A stretch of DNA of 64,000 nucleotides, taken from positions 1 to 64,000 of the forward strand of contig NZ_FOIJ01000003.1 in assembly GCF_900111745.1 (NCBI RefSeq), given 5' to 3'. The notes beneath the pieces are model-generated. The model was not told the DNA's origin. It saw nothing but the letters and a program-made list of their open reading frames with translations, and did not search any database. Positions 1-7,628 of this stretch are shown here, in pieces. The stretch is from Stigmatella erecta. Lineage in GTDB: Bacteria > Myxococcota > Myxococcia > Myxococcales > Myxococcaceae. The stretch's first letter is position 1; the number at the start of each line of letters is the position of its first letter. The position numbers were made by a program, and so were the translations under genes.

Positions 1-192
1 GTCACGCTTCCTACCCGCCAAGACTGACGACTCCTGCCTCAGGCACCCGGCTCAGGCCTGCCCCTTCAGGGGGACGGGGCACGGCGAACACATACGAGCC
101 CCCGAAATCACCGGGTCCGTGTCGGTGGCGAGTCCCAATCCAGGAACGCGCCTGCTGCCCCCGAAGCGGCGTCACAGCGATCCCTGCTTCAT
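1..192. other. Left-edge stretch, nothing recognised
   Basis: No gene, RNA or repeat that I recognise lies here. Frames on the minus strand stay open for about 80 codons but have no start signal and no recognisable protein family. It is downstream of the minus-strand gene that ends at 193, so it may hold that gene's terminator, although I see no convincing hairpin with a T-tract. Confidence 0.4.
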
Positions 193-2610
193 CTAGCCCG
201 CCACTCGACCGAGACAGCACTTTTTGAACTTCTTGCCGCTCCCGCAGGGACATTGCTCATTGCGCGACGGTGGCCTCTTATGTTCGGCGAGGTAGGCGCC
301 GTATTTCCTTTGGGCGAAATGCTCTAGGTTCTGCTCCAGCTGCGCCGTCGGCTGGACCGGTGCGTCATCCACAAGAAACCGCTGGAGCTTCGAGTCGGAA
401 GCGCGAAAGACTAGGACCACCGCACTCGAGACGCCTGTCTGGTGGCGCTTGAGGTTGGTATACTGCCGCACCTTCGCTTCATCGATGGCGCCGGTTGGCG
501 AGGTCACCAGAACGACCAGCGAAGAAGCCTCCTTGATCACCTGTGTGAACGTATGCTCCTTGCCTTCAGTCCGGGTGACGGCGACGAATTTCTGAACGAC
601 CCCTTCGATCTCGTCTCGGGCCGTGCCGTCAAGCGACAAGAGCAGCGTCGACACGAGAAAGCGCCTGGGCGCGCCCGTGGCTTCGATCTCGCTCATCAGG
701 TTGCGATACCAGTCGGACATCTTCAGGCGCGGCTTTTCTCCCGAGGAGACGCGCCCGGCCAAGTGGTTGTAGTACCGCTCGATCGGGACCGTGTAGCCGA
801 CCGGTGAGAACCGATGCAGCCCCGCGAGCTCCTCTTTCCGGTAATAAAGACCTTCGTTCAGGAACATGGCCAAGTAATCCAGTTCATCAATGGTCGACAC
901 CTGGGGCAGCTCATTCAGGGCCAGCCGGCGCTCGAGGTAGAGCAGGAACTCCGTCGGCGACTCCAGGAGCTCGCTGATGACGCGCAGGTCGTTGATGAAC
1001 ACGGACCAGGGCCAGGTGCGGCCATCGACGAGCCCCATCTCCTTCGCGGAGTTGAGTCGCGCCGAGACGTGGCCGATGTCGGCCAGCGTGACGTTCACCA
1101 TGTAAACGGAACGAAACTGCTCAAGGGACTTAATCGTGACGGCCTCGGTCCCGTCCTCCCGCTCGAAGCGCGCCGGAAGATGGTCCTGGATGAACCGCAG
1201 CGTTCGGGTGGCTTGCGTGTAGGGCTCGCCGACGAGATGCGAGAGGTCGCTCTTGAGCGTCTTTTCGGCACCTCTCATCGCGGCGTCGGAGAAAGGCCCG
1301 GCCTTCATCTCGACGACGAAGAGCACGTCGTCGAACAAGATCAGGCCATCGGATTCGAATCGCCGAACCAAACCGTTCTCTGTCGTGCTGTAATAGACGT
1401 TCGGAAAGATTTGGGCGCCCGGCAACAAGCGCGCGAGGTGCCCAAGCGTGAGTTTCTCGATGGTTTTTCCACGCACTTCGACGTACTTCGTCTTGTAATA
1501 CTCTGGATCTATTTCCTTGATCAGTCCCTCCAGGATGTGGGCCCTGTTTCTCATGAGGAGAGTCGTGTTGGGGCAGTACAGCTTCCCGTCTTTCTGGATC
1601 AACGGGCGCTCAAAGATCCGGCTGTCATTGGAGGGCCATCCGGGGGATTTCTTGAACGTCAGGAAGCCGGAATTCTCGCCGACAGACAATGAGAGCTTGT
1701 CGCGCAGGAAGCCGGTGGGGTCCGGCAGGGTCACCTCGAACTCCGGATACCCACCCTTCGACCGCATGGACTGCATCTGGCTGCGACACTCGACGCCCAA
1801 GGGAGAACTCCTGATCTGCGACATGGCCTCTTCGAGCGACAGTTCCGGGCTTTTGTCGGTCAGTGAAATGAACTCTTCGTGCAGCTTTTTGAATTTCGAC
1901 ATCAACTTGCCGTGGGCGTGAATGGCATCCATGACGCCTTTGTTGATGTCGTTGCAGATTGAGAGGAACTGACCGGTGGTGGGGAGATTGTGTCGTTGAA
2001 AGAACGGATCGTGCGCAGAGAAGAGCGCTTGTATCAGCTCCGTGTCGTGCTCCAGAAACGAGGAGCCGCGAATTGCCAGATGCCGCATCATCCCCAGGAA
2101 CTGCGTTTCGTGGACGGCGAATGACGAGTTGGGGTTCATGTCTTTGAACATGAAAAAGAACATGCAGCTGTCAACGATGGACTTCACGAGCGTCTCGAAT
2201 CGCTCGGCCTGCTCTTCTGTCGCCTGCTGGGTCCCGTGGTTGGGAACCGACATGATCAGGCTCTGGGCATACTCGACGTACGATTCACGACCCTCGTGTT
2301 CCGGCTCGGAGTAGGTCTCCATGTCCGCAAGGTTGTTCTTGAGGAAGATGGAAAACAACAGCGGGAGCGGATCGCATGCCGCGACGATGCCGCTGCACTC
2401 GTTGATCTGCTTCGCCATGTCGGAGGTCAACTTCTGCCTCATCTCCGGCATCTTCTCCCGCATGCGCTGGAAGGCGGCTGGGTCCCACCGGGTCTGCGTA
2501 TGAAGGAAGCGGCCGAATCTGGCCATGGTCAAGGGGCCTGCCGAGAAGACCTCGTCCGGCTTGATTTTGACCTTTCCCTGTTCTCTCTTTTTTTTCTTCT
2601 TTTGTCCCAT
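193..2610 (-). CDS. PD-(D/E)XK-like nuclease core fused to a C-terminal SEC-C zinc motif
   Basis: An 805-residue protein beginning with a very basic MGQKKKKKRE stretch. I chose the ATG at 2610 because the upstream frame is low-complexity and AT-rich non-coding sequence precedes this codon. Around residues 417-436 the order Asp421, twelve residues, Glu434-Met-Lys436 in a predicted strand (VLFVVEMKAG) matches the D...ExK catalytic core of restriction-endonuclease-fold nucleases. The last 25 residues carry CPCGSGKKFKKCC, the SEC-C zinc-binding motif first named for SecA and found in many unrelated proteins. The first 400 residues are not recognisable to me. The protein is cytoplasmic by sequence. 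It has lower GC codon use than genes right of 8.8 kb, which fits acquired DNA. A role in defence or DNA processing is inference; only the zinc motif is certain. Confidence 0.7.
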   Translation of the reverse strand: MGQKKKKKREQGKVKIKPDEVFSAGPLTMARFGRFLHTQTRWDPAAFQRMREKMPEMRQKLTSDMAKQINECSGIVAACDPLPLLFSIFLKNNLADMETYSEPEHEGRESYVEYAQSLIMSVPNHGTQQATEEQAERFETLVKSIVDSCMFFFMFKDMNPNSSFAVHETQFLGMMRHLAIRGSSFLEHDTELIQALFSAHDPFFQRHNLPTTGQFLSICNDINKGVMDAIHAHGKLMSKFKKLHEEFISLTDKSPELSLEEAMSQIRSSPLGVECRSQMQSMRSKGGYPEFEVTLPDPTGFLRDKLSLSVGENSGFLTFKKSPGWPSNDSRIFERPLIQKDGKLYCPNTTLLMRNRAHILEGLIKEIDPEYYKTKYVEVRGKTIEKLTLGHLARLLPGAQIFPNVYYSTTENGLVRRFESDGLILFDDVLFVVEMKAGPFSDAAMRGAEKTLKSDLSHLVGEPYTQATRTLRFIQDHLPARFEREDGTEAVTIKSLEQFRSVYMVNVTLADIGHVSARLNSAKEMGLVDGRTWPWSVFINDLRVISELLESPTEFLLYLERRLALNELPQVSTIDELDYLAMFLNEGLYYRKEELAGLHRFSPVGYTVPIERYYNHLAGRVSSGEKPRLKMSDWYRNLMSEIEATGAPRRFLVSTLLLSLDGTARDEIEGVVQKFVAVTRTEGKEHTFTQVIKEASSLVVLVTSPTGAIDEAKVRQYTNLKRHQTGVSSAVVLVFRASDSKLQRFLVDDAPVQPTAQLEQNLEHFAQRKYGAYLAEHKRPPSRNEQCPCGSGKKFKKCCLGRVAG

Positions 2611-2697
2611 GTGATTTCTCGTATTTTTGAAATCTATTGGAAGATTGGTTCGTTGAACCCTACCTGAATGAGTCAACGGCTGAAAAGCACAGCGATC

Positions 2698-2876
2698 ACC
2701 ACGGATAGGCAAAATAAGCCCCGCCCGAGCGCCATCCCCCGACGGCAGCGCCACCGCCCCGCAGCTGACACGCAAGGCTCCGCCCCACCACGAATAAGTA
2801 AAACAAGCCCCCTCCAGTGCGCAGACGCCCGACGGAAGCGCCACCGCCCTGCGACCGACGCACAAGGCTCCGCCCG
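2698..2876. repeat. Two-copy direct repeat, about 89 bp
   Basis: Two diverged copies sit head to tail, the first starting ACCACGGATAGGCAAAATAA at 2698 and the second ACCACGAATAAGTAAAACAA at 2787. Both end in CAAGGCTCCGCCC. The copies share the middle block GACGG(C/A)AGCGCCACCGCCC. There is no coding signal; it looks like a decayed tandem duplication or repeat family member. Confidence 0.65.
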
Positions 2877-2915
2877 GCCGCGTCCGCGCAGCCCATGCCA
2901 TTCTCCCTCGCTGCC

Positions 2916-3098
2916 TCAAGCCCCCGCTTCGCCGCCCGTCCAGCGCTGGTCCTCGTCTTCCGGCTCCCAGCCCGGGCGCTCCCTCTCTTCGGGAGGCCCC
3001 GTCGGCCACAGTTCCCCCTGCGGCTCTTCCTCGGCCTTCGCCACCTCGGGCGCCTTCGCCGGCAGCCCCAGGTGCTCCAGAATCTTCACTCCGGCAAC
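2916..3098 (-). pseudogene. Transposase C-terminal remnant (IS91-like, tentative)
   Basis: The minus-strand frame reads VKILEHLGLPAKAP, then a linker, then ELWPTGPPEE and an acidic tail to a stop at 2916. The combination of KILEHLGLP, a short proline/alanine linker and ELWPTGPPEE resembles, from memory, the extreme C terminus of IS91-type (Y2) transposases seen often in myxobacteria. The upstream frame loses any resemblance exactly at the hairpin at 3100-3140, so only about 60 residues survive. No start codon, catalytic tyrosine or zinc region is left. The family name is my best guess; a protein search of this tail would settle it. Confidence 0.45.
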
Positions 3099-3099
3099 A

Positions 3100-3140
3100 T
3101 GGTACGCTCCGCCGCGATTGCTACGCGGCGGAGCGTACCA
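3100..3140. repeat. Perfect 17-bp inverted repeat (hairpin)
   Basis: TGGTACGCTCCGCCGCG at 3100-3116 is followed by the 7-base loop ATTGCTA and by its exact reverse complement at 3124-3140. It abuts the broken 5' end of the transposase remnant. No T-tract follows on either strand, so a simple terminator is less likely than a REP-like element or a transposon end. Confidence 0.8.
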
Positions 3141-3413
3141 ATGTCCCCACGACACTGTGTCGAGCGCCAGGGCCTCGGGTCCGCCGCCGACAGCGCCCGC
3201 TATCCACCGCGATGCGGTTCCGCCCGGGTCCTGAGCAGCACCTCGCGCGCAGAGCATCGAGATGCACCAGGCGTTCGGTATCACCGTCACCCCGGTGGTG
3301 GGTGCAGATCCAGGGCGGATTGGCGGGGTGTGCTCGGGGCGGACCGGGGCCTCAACACTGCGCCAGGGTTCTTGGCACGCATCGCCTGCGCGGGGTGGAA
3401 AGGTGGGCTGGCT

Positions 3414-4268
3414 TCAGTCGCCGAGACGGGAGAAGTCGAGGTGCTCGGCAATGGCCTCAAGGCTCTCCGGGGCTCGCTCGCAGAATTCGGCAATGTCGAT
3501 CCAGAAGAGCCATCCCTGAACGCCCTTGATGCCTACCCCCATCTGCTCGCCGGACGGCGTGTCCATCTCGTAGAACCCGCCGAGATTGTAGGCCTCAAGT
3601 TGCTGCACTCGCTCATTGAGGATCCGCTGAGAGATCCCCAGCGCGTCCCTTACATCGCTTATGAGAATCGTGGACCACCCCCAAATGCTATCCCGGGATG
3701 CCACGCGCGAATCCTTCATGCGGTAGGTGCGCTGCACGACGGCACGGAGGAAGCCGCGAACCTCCCGAGGCACCTTCCTGTAGTCCTCAAGGTACTGATT
3801 CAACCAGCCGACCTGATCCACGAGTTCAGCGTCAAGCTGTCCCCACTCAAGGACCTTGTTGATGCGCCGCAGGTTCTTCACCGGCTTGGGCTGTGTCAGG
3901 GTCGTTAAGTCCTTCAGCCTCTCCAGGATGACTTCTCCAGGATTGGCGAACTTGCGCTCGTGGTCCGCCTTCATCCGACGCAGCTGCTCGACCGTGTACA
4001 CAGTGACGTCGTCAGTCACTGTGTGATGCTCGTAGCACATCAGCATCAGGTTGGAGACATGGCGCCGGTCCTCATTCGTCATCGTGGGGTCGAACCGTTC
4101 CCCGCCTGGCGACGCGGCCGCGATGTGGCAGACCTGTCCGATGAAAGTGCCCTCCTCGTTCATCATCAGGTGGGTGCAGCCCGGGAACGCACACAGGTTG
4201 CCGGACTTCAGGTAGAGCTCGCGGAGCGTCTCTGGTGTCGGCGTCAGTCTCTTCACTTCTTCAGTCAT
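3414..4268 (-). CDS. HNH-type nuclease-like protein with C-terminal winged-helix-like region
   Basis: A 284-residue protein starting at the ATG at 4268, where recognisable sequence begins (MTEEVKRLTP). The N-terminal third carries Cys26 and Cys31 in LCAFPGC, His48 in QVCHIAAASP, Asn73 in VSNLMLMC and the pair His81-His82: the C-x4-C...H...N...HH layout of HNH nucleases that begin with an ICAFPGC-type zinc knuckle. Residues roughly 110-200 are charged and helical. The end (DVRDALGISQRILNERVQQL and following) looks like a winged helix, so DNA binding is plausible. It is on the same strand as the SEC-C nuclease, but 800 bases apart, so probably not one operon. Defence or mobile-element association is inferred from the neighbourhood. 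Confidence 0.75.
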   Translation of the reverse strand: MTEEVKRLTPTPETLRELYLKSGNLCAFPGCTHLMMNEEGTFIGQVCHIAAASPGGERFDPTMTNEDRRHVSNLMLMCYEHHTVTDDVTVYTVEQLRRMKADHERKFANPGEVILERLKDLTTLTQPKPVKNLRRINKVLEWGQLDAELVDQVGWLNQYLEDYRKVPREVRGFLRAVVQRTYRMKDSRVASRDSIWGWSTILISDVRDALGISQRILNERVQQLEAYNLGGFYEMDTPSGEQMGVGIKGVQGWLFWIDIAEFCERAPESLEAIAEHLDFSRLGD

Positions 4269-4339
4269 GGCGCGGGCGACCTTAGCCACTTCCGGTGAGG
4301 CGGGACTAGATCCAGCGGTGGGTGGACCACCTGCGCCAA

Positions 4340-5250
4340 GCAGGTCTGCTTGCCACCGGTGAAGGTGGCGAGTCGGGGTGGATCTGCGCAGGCCCGAGCC
4401 GGCCGTGCCGCGAAGGTGAGCCTGCGAGGTGGGCCGCCCGGCGGAGCGGATCCACCCGGGGCCCCAAAGCCGGTGGGGATCCACCCTTGCGGCCACGAGA
4501 TCGGGCAGAAGGCCGGTGAGCGGCAGGGGAGGCTCCGTCCCGCGCAGGCTGCGAGGCCCTATAAAGCCGAGCCCCCGTGCGGCCCGTATAAAGCCCGTGC
4601 GGCGCCGATGAAGGCGGTTAGAACGAGCTGGCCGCCAGGCCTGCCGCCGACTGCTGCGGGGGTGGACCTCCTGGTGGAGCCGATCCACACCGGCTCAGAG
4701 CTGGCCGTGTCGCTCATGAAGGTGGGGCTGCGGGGGTGGACGTCCCGGCCCATGCCCAAGCTGCCGACTGGGGCGGGGTGGATCTGCGCGGGCCTGAAAC
4801 TGGCTGTGCTGCATGAAGGCGGTGCGCCGGGGGTGGACCTCCTGGCGGGCCCGGATCCAGCCACAGGCCGATGCCGGCACTGCCTGCCATTATGAAGGCG
4901 GTGCGCCGGGCGGTGGACCTCCGGGCGGGCCGGATCCTCCGCGGCCTGAGCTGGCCGTGGCGCATGAAGGCGGTGCGCCGGGGTGGACCTGCTGGCGGGA
5001 CTGGATCCCCCTCCCGGGCCCGAGCTGGCCGTGGCGCATGAAGGCGGTGCGCGGGGGTGGACCTCCTGGCGGGACTGGATCCACTCCATCCCCGAGAGGA
5101 CTGTGCTGCTTGAAGGCGGTGCGCCGGGGTGGACCTCGCCCGGCGGGAGCGGATCCACCCGAGCCAGAGGCCGGCCGGTGCAGCGGGGGTGGACCTGCGC
5201 AGTCTCCGCCCCGACCCGAGCTGGCCGTGCTGCATGAAGGTGGTGCGAGC
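4340..5250. repeat. Degenerate ~73-bp tandem repeat array, non-coding
   Basis: A motif beginning ATGAAGGCGGTGCGCCGGGG, followed by TGGACCTCCTGGCGGGACTG, then GGATCCA, a variable CCCGAGCTGGCCGTG and back to ATGAAGG recurs. The ATGAAGG-type anchors stand at 4608, 4716, 4813, 4892, 4964, 5038, 5110 (TTGAAGG) and 5234. The most regular units are 72, 74 and 72 bp, so the frame is not kept and all six frames stay open only because of base composition. Degraded pieces (CGGATCCACC, GAGC(T/C)GGCCGTG) extend left to about 4340. Several units contain GTGGA and TCCAC about 18 bases apart and two contain GGCGCA / TGCGCC, so transcripts could form hairpins. No spacers of constant length, so not CRISPR. Function unknown. 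Confidence 0.75.
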
Positions 5251-5794
5251 TGCCGCAGCCGGAGGGACAAGCGTTTCCAATTGGCCCTACCTGAAAAGTC
5301 TTATCGTGACTGCAGACCCGGCGGGACCCGGCGGGAATCGATGACTCTTGATGCCAACCAGCGGCACGCGCCGCTAGCGGTACTTGGACTAAGCCCAAAT
5401 TGCTTCGGCGACCCCTGGGGTTGGGAGCGAACTTCGTCCCGCGATCGGTAGACTTTCAGAGGGAAAATGATAGAAGGATTTGCTGGTTGGAGGTCGCGTC
5501 AATGAGCGACCGGGAGGTCTCACAGGACGCGGACCATGAAGGGTCCGCCCCACGGTGGATGCGGGGCTTTGCCCCAAAAAAACTTCAGGCCGTCACCATG
5601 GAAGTGGGTCCATGGCAACGGCCCGAAGAACGACGGGACCTAGTACGTAAGAATCCGCGCCGTGCTCGTTTTGGCGGACAAGCACTCGCACTCTTGCGTA
5701 CAACGCCGACCGTCGTCAATTCGTTTGGAGGCCAGAATGAGGCCCATGCGGAGCTTGGCACCTCCGCACACAGACAGTCGGAAAGGAGGCGGTC
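5251..5794. other. Intergenic stretch, no recognised gene
   Basis: About 540 bases between the repeat array and the 51-residue gene. Frames on both strands lack family resemblance and consistent codon bias. A small GGGGC-TTT-GCCCC hairpin near 5562-5574 is followed by A residues on the + strand rather than T, so it is not a + strand terminator. The promoter of the gene at 5795 presumably lies at its right end. Confidence 0.4.
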
Positions 5795-5950
5795 ATGCGC
5801 AAGCAGCCGCTCTTCCTCCACGAGGACTGCGAGTGCCCGCGTTCGGCGTTTTTCACGAGCGCGCGCGGCGTGAGGTACTACGCCAAGTGGTACGGCAAGA
5901 AGTGCTTTGTCTTCCACACTCGCAGCTGCCCCAACCGGAGGAGCCGCTAA
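5795..5950 (+). CDS. 51-residue Cys/aromatic-rich basic micro-protein
   Basis: A short frame that starts with ATG at 5795 after an ideal ribosome site (AAGGAGG at 5783-5789, five bases before the start) and ends at the TAA at 5950. The product has four cysteines, in HEDCECPRS, KKCFVFH and SCPNRR, seven aromatic residues beyond Phe-rich FF/YY pairs, and a basic C terminus (PNRRSR). The two-plus-two Cys spacing could bind a metal ion. A GC-rich hairpin at 5969-5999 lies 18 bases after the stop. I do not recognise the family. Strong ribosome site plus hairpin make a real gene likely, but coding status rests on those signals alone. Confidence 0.55.
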   Translation: MRKQPLFLHEDCECPRSAFFTSARGVRYYAKWYGKKCFVFHTRSCPNRRSR

Positions 5951-5968
5951 CCAAGGCGGCTAAGCGCG

Positions 5969-5999
5969 GGGCCCGGAGGGATATACCTCCCTCGGGCCC
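5969..5999 (+). terminator. GC-rich hairpin after the micro-protein gene
   Basis: GGGCCCGGAGGG pairs with CCCTCGGGCCC around a short ATATAC loop, with one bulged G, followed by TTT only. It is placed 18 bases after the stop codon of the 51-residue gene, as expected for an intrinsic terminator with a weak T-tract. Confidence 0.5.
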
Positions 6000-6235
6000 T
6001 TCGTGACTTCGGACTCCGTGACAGCCCCTGCCGCGTAGCGAGACGTGATGAGCCACACCGGTACGGCAGGCCAGCGTCGCTCTTGCCGCGTACAGGCCCG
6101 GGGCTAGGCAGACGGGCCATGCCTCCCCACACCGTGCAACTGGTTGCAGCCGCACGCGGCAGTCCCACTTCACTTCTTCTATACTCTCACTGCGGTGAGG
6201 CAACACGCGCGCATGTCGCACACGGAGAGTCACCA

Positions 6236-6760
6236 GTGAACCCTTGGTTCTTCTTCTACGGTGTGGTCGGTTGCGCTCTCCTATGGGCGGCACTGGACCA
6301 TTGGGTATTCCTGCCGCAACGGCTGGAGCGCCAATTCGGCGATGCGTGGCGTTCGTACAACGAGAAAGCCTTCCATCCTCAGATCGGGCTGCCGGGTGAA
6401 GGTAACGTCCGCGATCTAGTTCGCGTTGCCTTCGAGGTCTGTAGCAAGGGAGGCAAACTGGCCGTCGTTATTGAGCACCATGAAGGGACAGGGATTGCTG
6501 TCCATGAGTTTGCTAGAAATGGCTTGTTTGCCTCACGTGGGCCGTACTTCATACGGCTGAGGAACTCAGTCTGGTCATTTACGGGAAGACGTCACATGCT
6601 CAAGTCCGTGCTCTATCCCTATGGCATTGCAACTTCTAATCCGAAAGGTGGGCAAACACGCGAAGTTGCCCGTGAGATCCTAGAGTTCGATACGAAGCGG
6701 TACCCGCCATTGTCTCTTCGACAGTACGCACAATTGGCTCAACGCTCCGAGAACATATAA
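6236..6760 (+). CDS. Membrane-anchored hypothetical protein
   Basis: A 174-residue protein from the GTG at 6236, chosen because a GGAG ribosome site lies at 6223-6226 and because the product then begins with a membrane segment (about residues 3-25, PWFFFYGVVGCALLWAALDH). The rest is soluble and ends LRQYAQLAQRSENI. The region LVRVAFEVCSKGGKLAVVIEHHEG and the following GPYFIRLRN suggest a small alpha/beta domain that I cannot name. It is not part of an obvious operon: the hairpin at 5969-5999 precedes it and a minus-strand nuclease gene follows. Codon use matches the accessory block rather than the GC-rich backbone. Confidence 0.6.
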   Translation: MNPWFFFYGVVGCALLWAALDHWVFLPQRLERQFGDAWRSYNEKAFHPQIGLPGEGNVRDLVRVAFEVCSKGGKLAVVIEHHEGTGIAVHEFARNGLFASRGPYFIRLRNSVWSFTGRRHMLKSVLYPYGIATSNPKGGQTREVAREILEFDTKRYPPLSLRQYAQLAQRSENI

Positions 6761-6890
6761 ACAGCACAAACATGCCTATTGCGGCGCGCCGCTCGCCTAG
6801 TCAGTCCCAGCATCAAGGCCAGTCCGCCTAGCGTAGGAGTCACTTTGAAGAGGCGCACGCATTGGTCGGATGCCCTGACACCAGCACTGC

Positions 6891-7589
6891 TTATGGCCAG
6901 ATGACGCGGCAGGCCAGATACTCGCTCAGCACCATCTGCACGGTGTTGCCATCATTCTGACTGACGCGGTAGCGATAGCGGCCTTCCTGCACCACGATCC
7001 AGTCGTCCCATGGGACCATCAAACCCTCTCCGATGACAGCCCGCTGGAAAGCGCGGCTGCCAATCTCCGGCCAGAGGCTTACGCCGGCCTCGTCGGGCGA
7101 CTCGAACGCCACTCGGTCATCGTCTGTCATACAGATAAACGGCATGAATTCGACGACCTCCGGCTCACTGAGGCCGGGCAGGCTTAGCTCGTAGGCCATG
7201 TGACCCCGCGCGAGTTTGAGTAGGACGTTCCGCACGCGGTTACGGTCCGGCTCCCAGATTGTTCTCCCATCCACCACGCGGCGGCACTGGGCGAGGCGAG
7301 CCGCGAGCGCTGGGCGCTCGGCCAACGTGCGCTTGATCTTCGATCGCACGACGCCAGCCGGATCACACGCGCCGGTCACCGCGCACTCGATGAGGCAGGC
7401 GACGTATTCTTCGTCCTGAGAGAAACCCTCATTGCATGATCGGCAGGCGTCGACCACCGGCAGGTTGTCCGGTGGCGGATCGTCGAGCAGCACCCTTGAA
7501 GGAACGTGGTCGCGTGTGTCGGGTGATCCGTAACAGTAGGCGCACATACCGTTCAGCCGCTCATCGACGAACAGTTTTCGAGGGTCCAT
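6891..7589 (-). CDS. HNH-type endonuclease-like protein
   Basis: A 232-residue protein. Cys16-x2-Cys19 (MCAYCYG), His28 in TRDHVPSRVLLD, then Cys49-x2-Cys52-Asn53 (ACRSCNEGFS) is the CxxC...DH(V/I)PS...CxxCN layout of a zinc-stabilised HNH nuclease. The remaining 170 residues have no recognised domain. The ATG at 7589 has a good ribosome site (AGAGG at 7597-7601, seven bases away). It is transcribed divergently from the PD-(D/E)XK gene at 7629 with only 39 bases between the start codons, and a perfect palindrome sits in that gap. The shared control region suggests that the two nucleases work as a unit; its target is unknown. Confidence 0.8.
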   Translation of the reverse strand: MDPRKLFVDERLNGMCAYCYGSPDTRDHVPSRVLLDDPPPDNLPVVDACRSCNEGFSQDEEYVACLIECAVTGACDPAGVVRSKIKRTLAERPALAARLAQCRRVVDGRTIWEPDRNRVRNVLLKLARGHMAYELSLPGLSEPEVVEFMPFICMTDDDRVAFESPDEAGVSLWPEIGSRAFQRAVIGEGLMVPWDDWIVVQEGRYRYRVSQNDGNTVQMVLSEYLACRVIWP

Positions 7590-7605
7590 TCCGTTACCTC
7601 TTGTT

Positions 7606-7626
7606 GAGCGGGTATCCTACCCGCTC
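7606..7626. promoter_or_regulatory. Perfect 9-bp-arm palindrome between divergent nuclease genes
   Basis: GAGCGGGTA at 7606-7614 and its exact complement TACCCGCTC at 7618-7626 surround TCC. It fills about half of the 39-base gap and ends two bases before the ATG ATG of the + strand gene. It could be an operator shared by both genes or an RNA hairpin masking the + strand start, which has no Shine-Dalgarno sequence of its own. Confidence 0.6.
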
Positions 7627-7628
7627 GG

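Larger units (their letters stand above)
2611..3413. other. Gene-poor stretch with duplicated segment, transposase remnant and hairpin
   Basis: About 800 bases without an intact gene. It contains an 89-bp direct duplication, a C-terminal transposase-like remnant and a perfect 17-bp-arm inverted repeat, each listed separately. The part from 3141 to 3413 shows nothing further that I can recognise. Confidence 0.6.

Noticed and set aside
2668-3234. A 188-codon + strand frame
   Set aside because: It runs antisense through the duplication and the transposase remnant with no ribosome site or known fold.
4340-5250. CRISPR array or coding repeats
   Set aside because: Units are about 73 bp, degenerate and vary by one or two bases; there are no constant-length unique spacers and no cas gene. 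Unit lengths do not keep a reading frame.
5555-5590. GGGGC-TTT-GCCCC hairpin with AAAAAAA as a terminator
   Set aside because: The run is of A on the + strand to the right of the hairpin, so it would give no U-tract for a + strand transcript, and the minus strand has no gene ending here.
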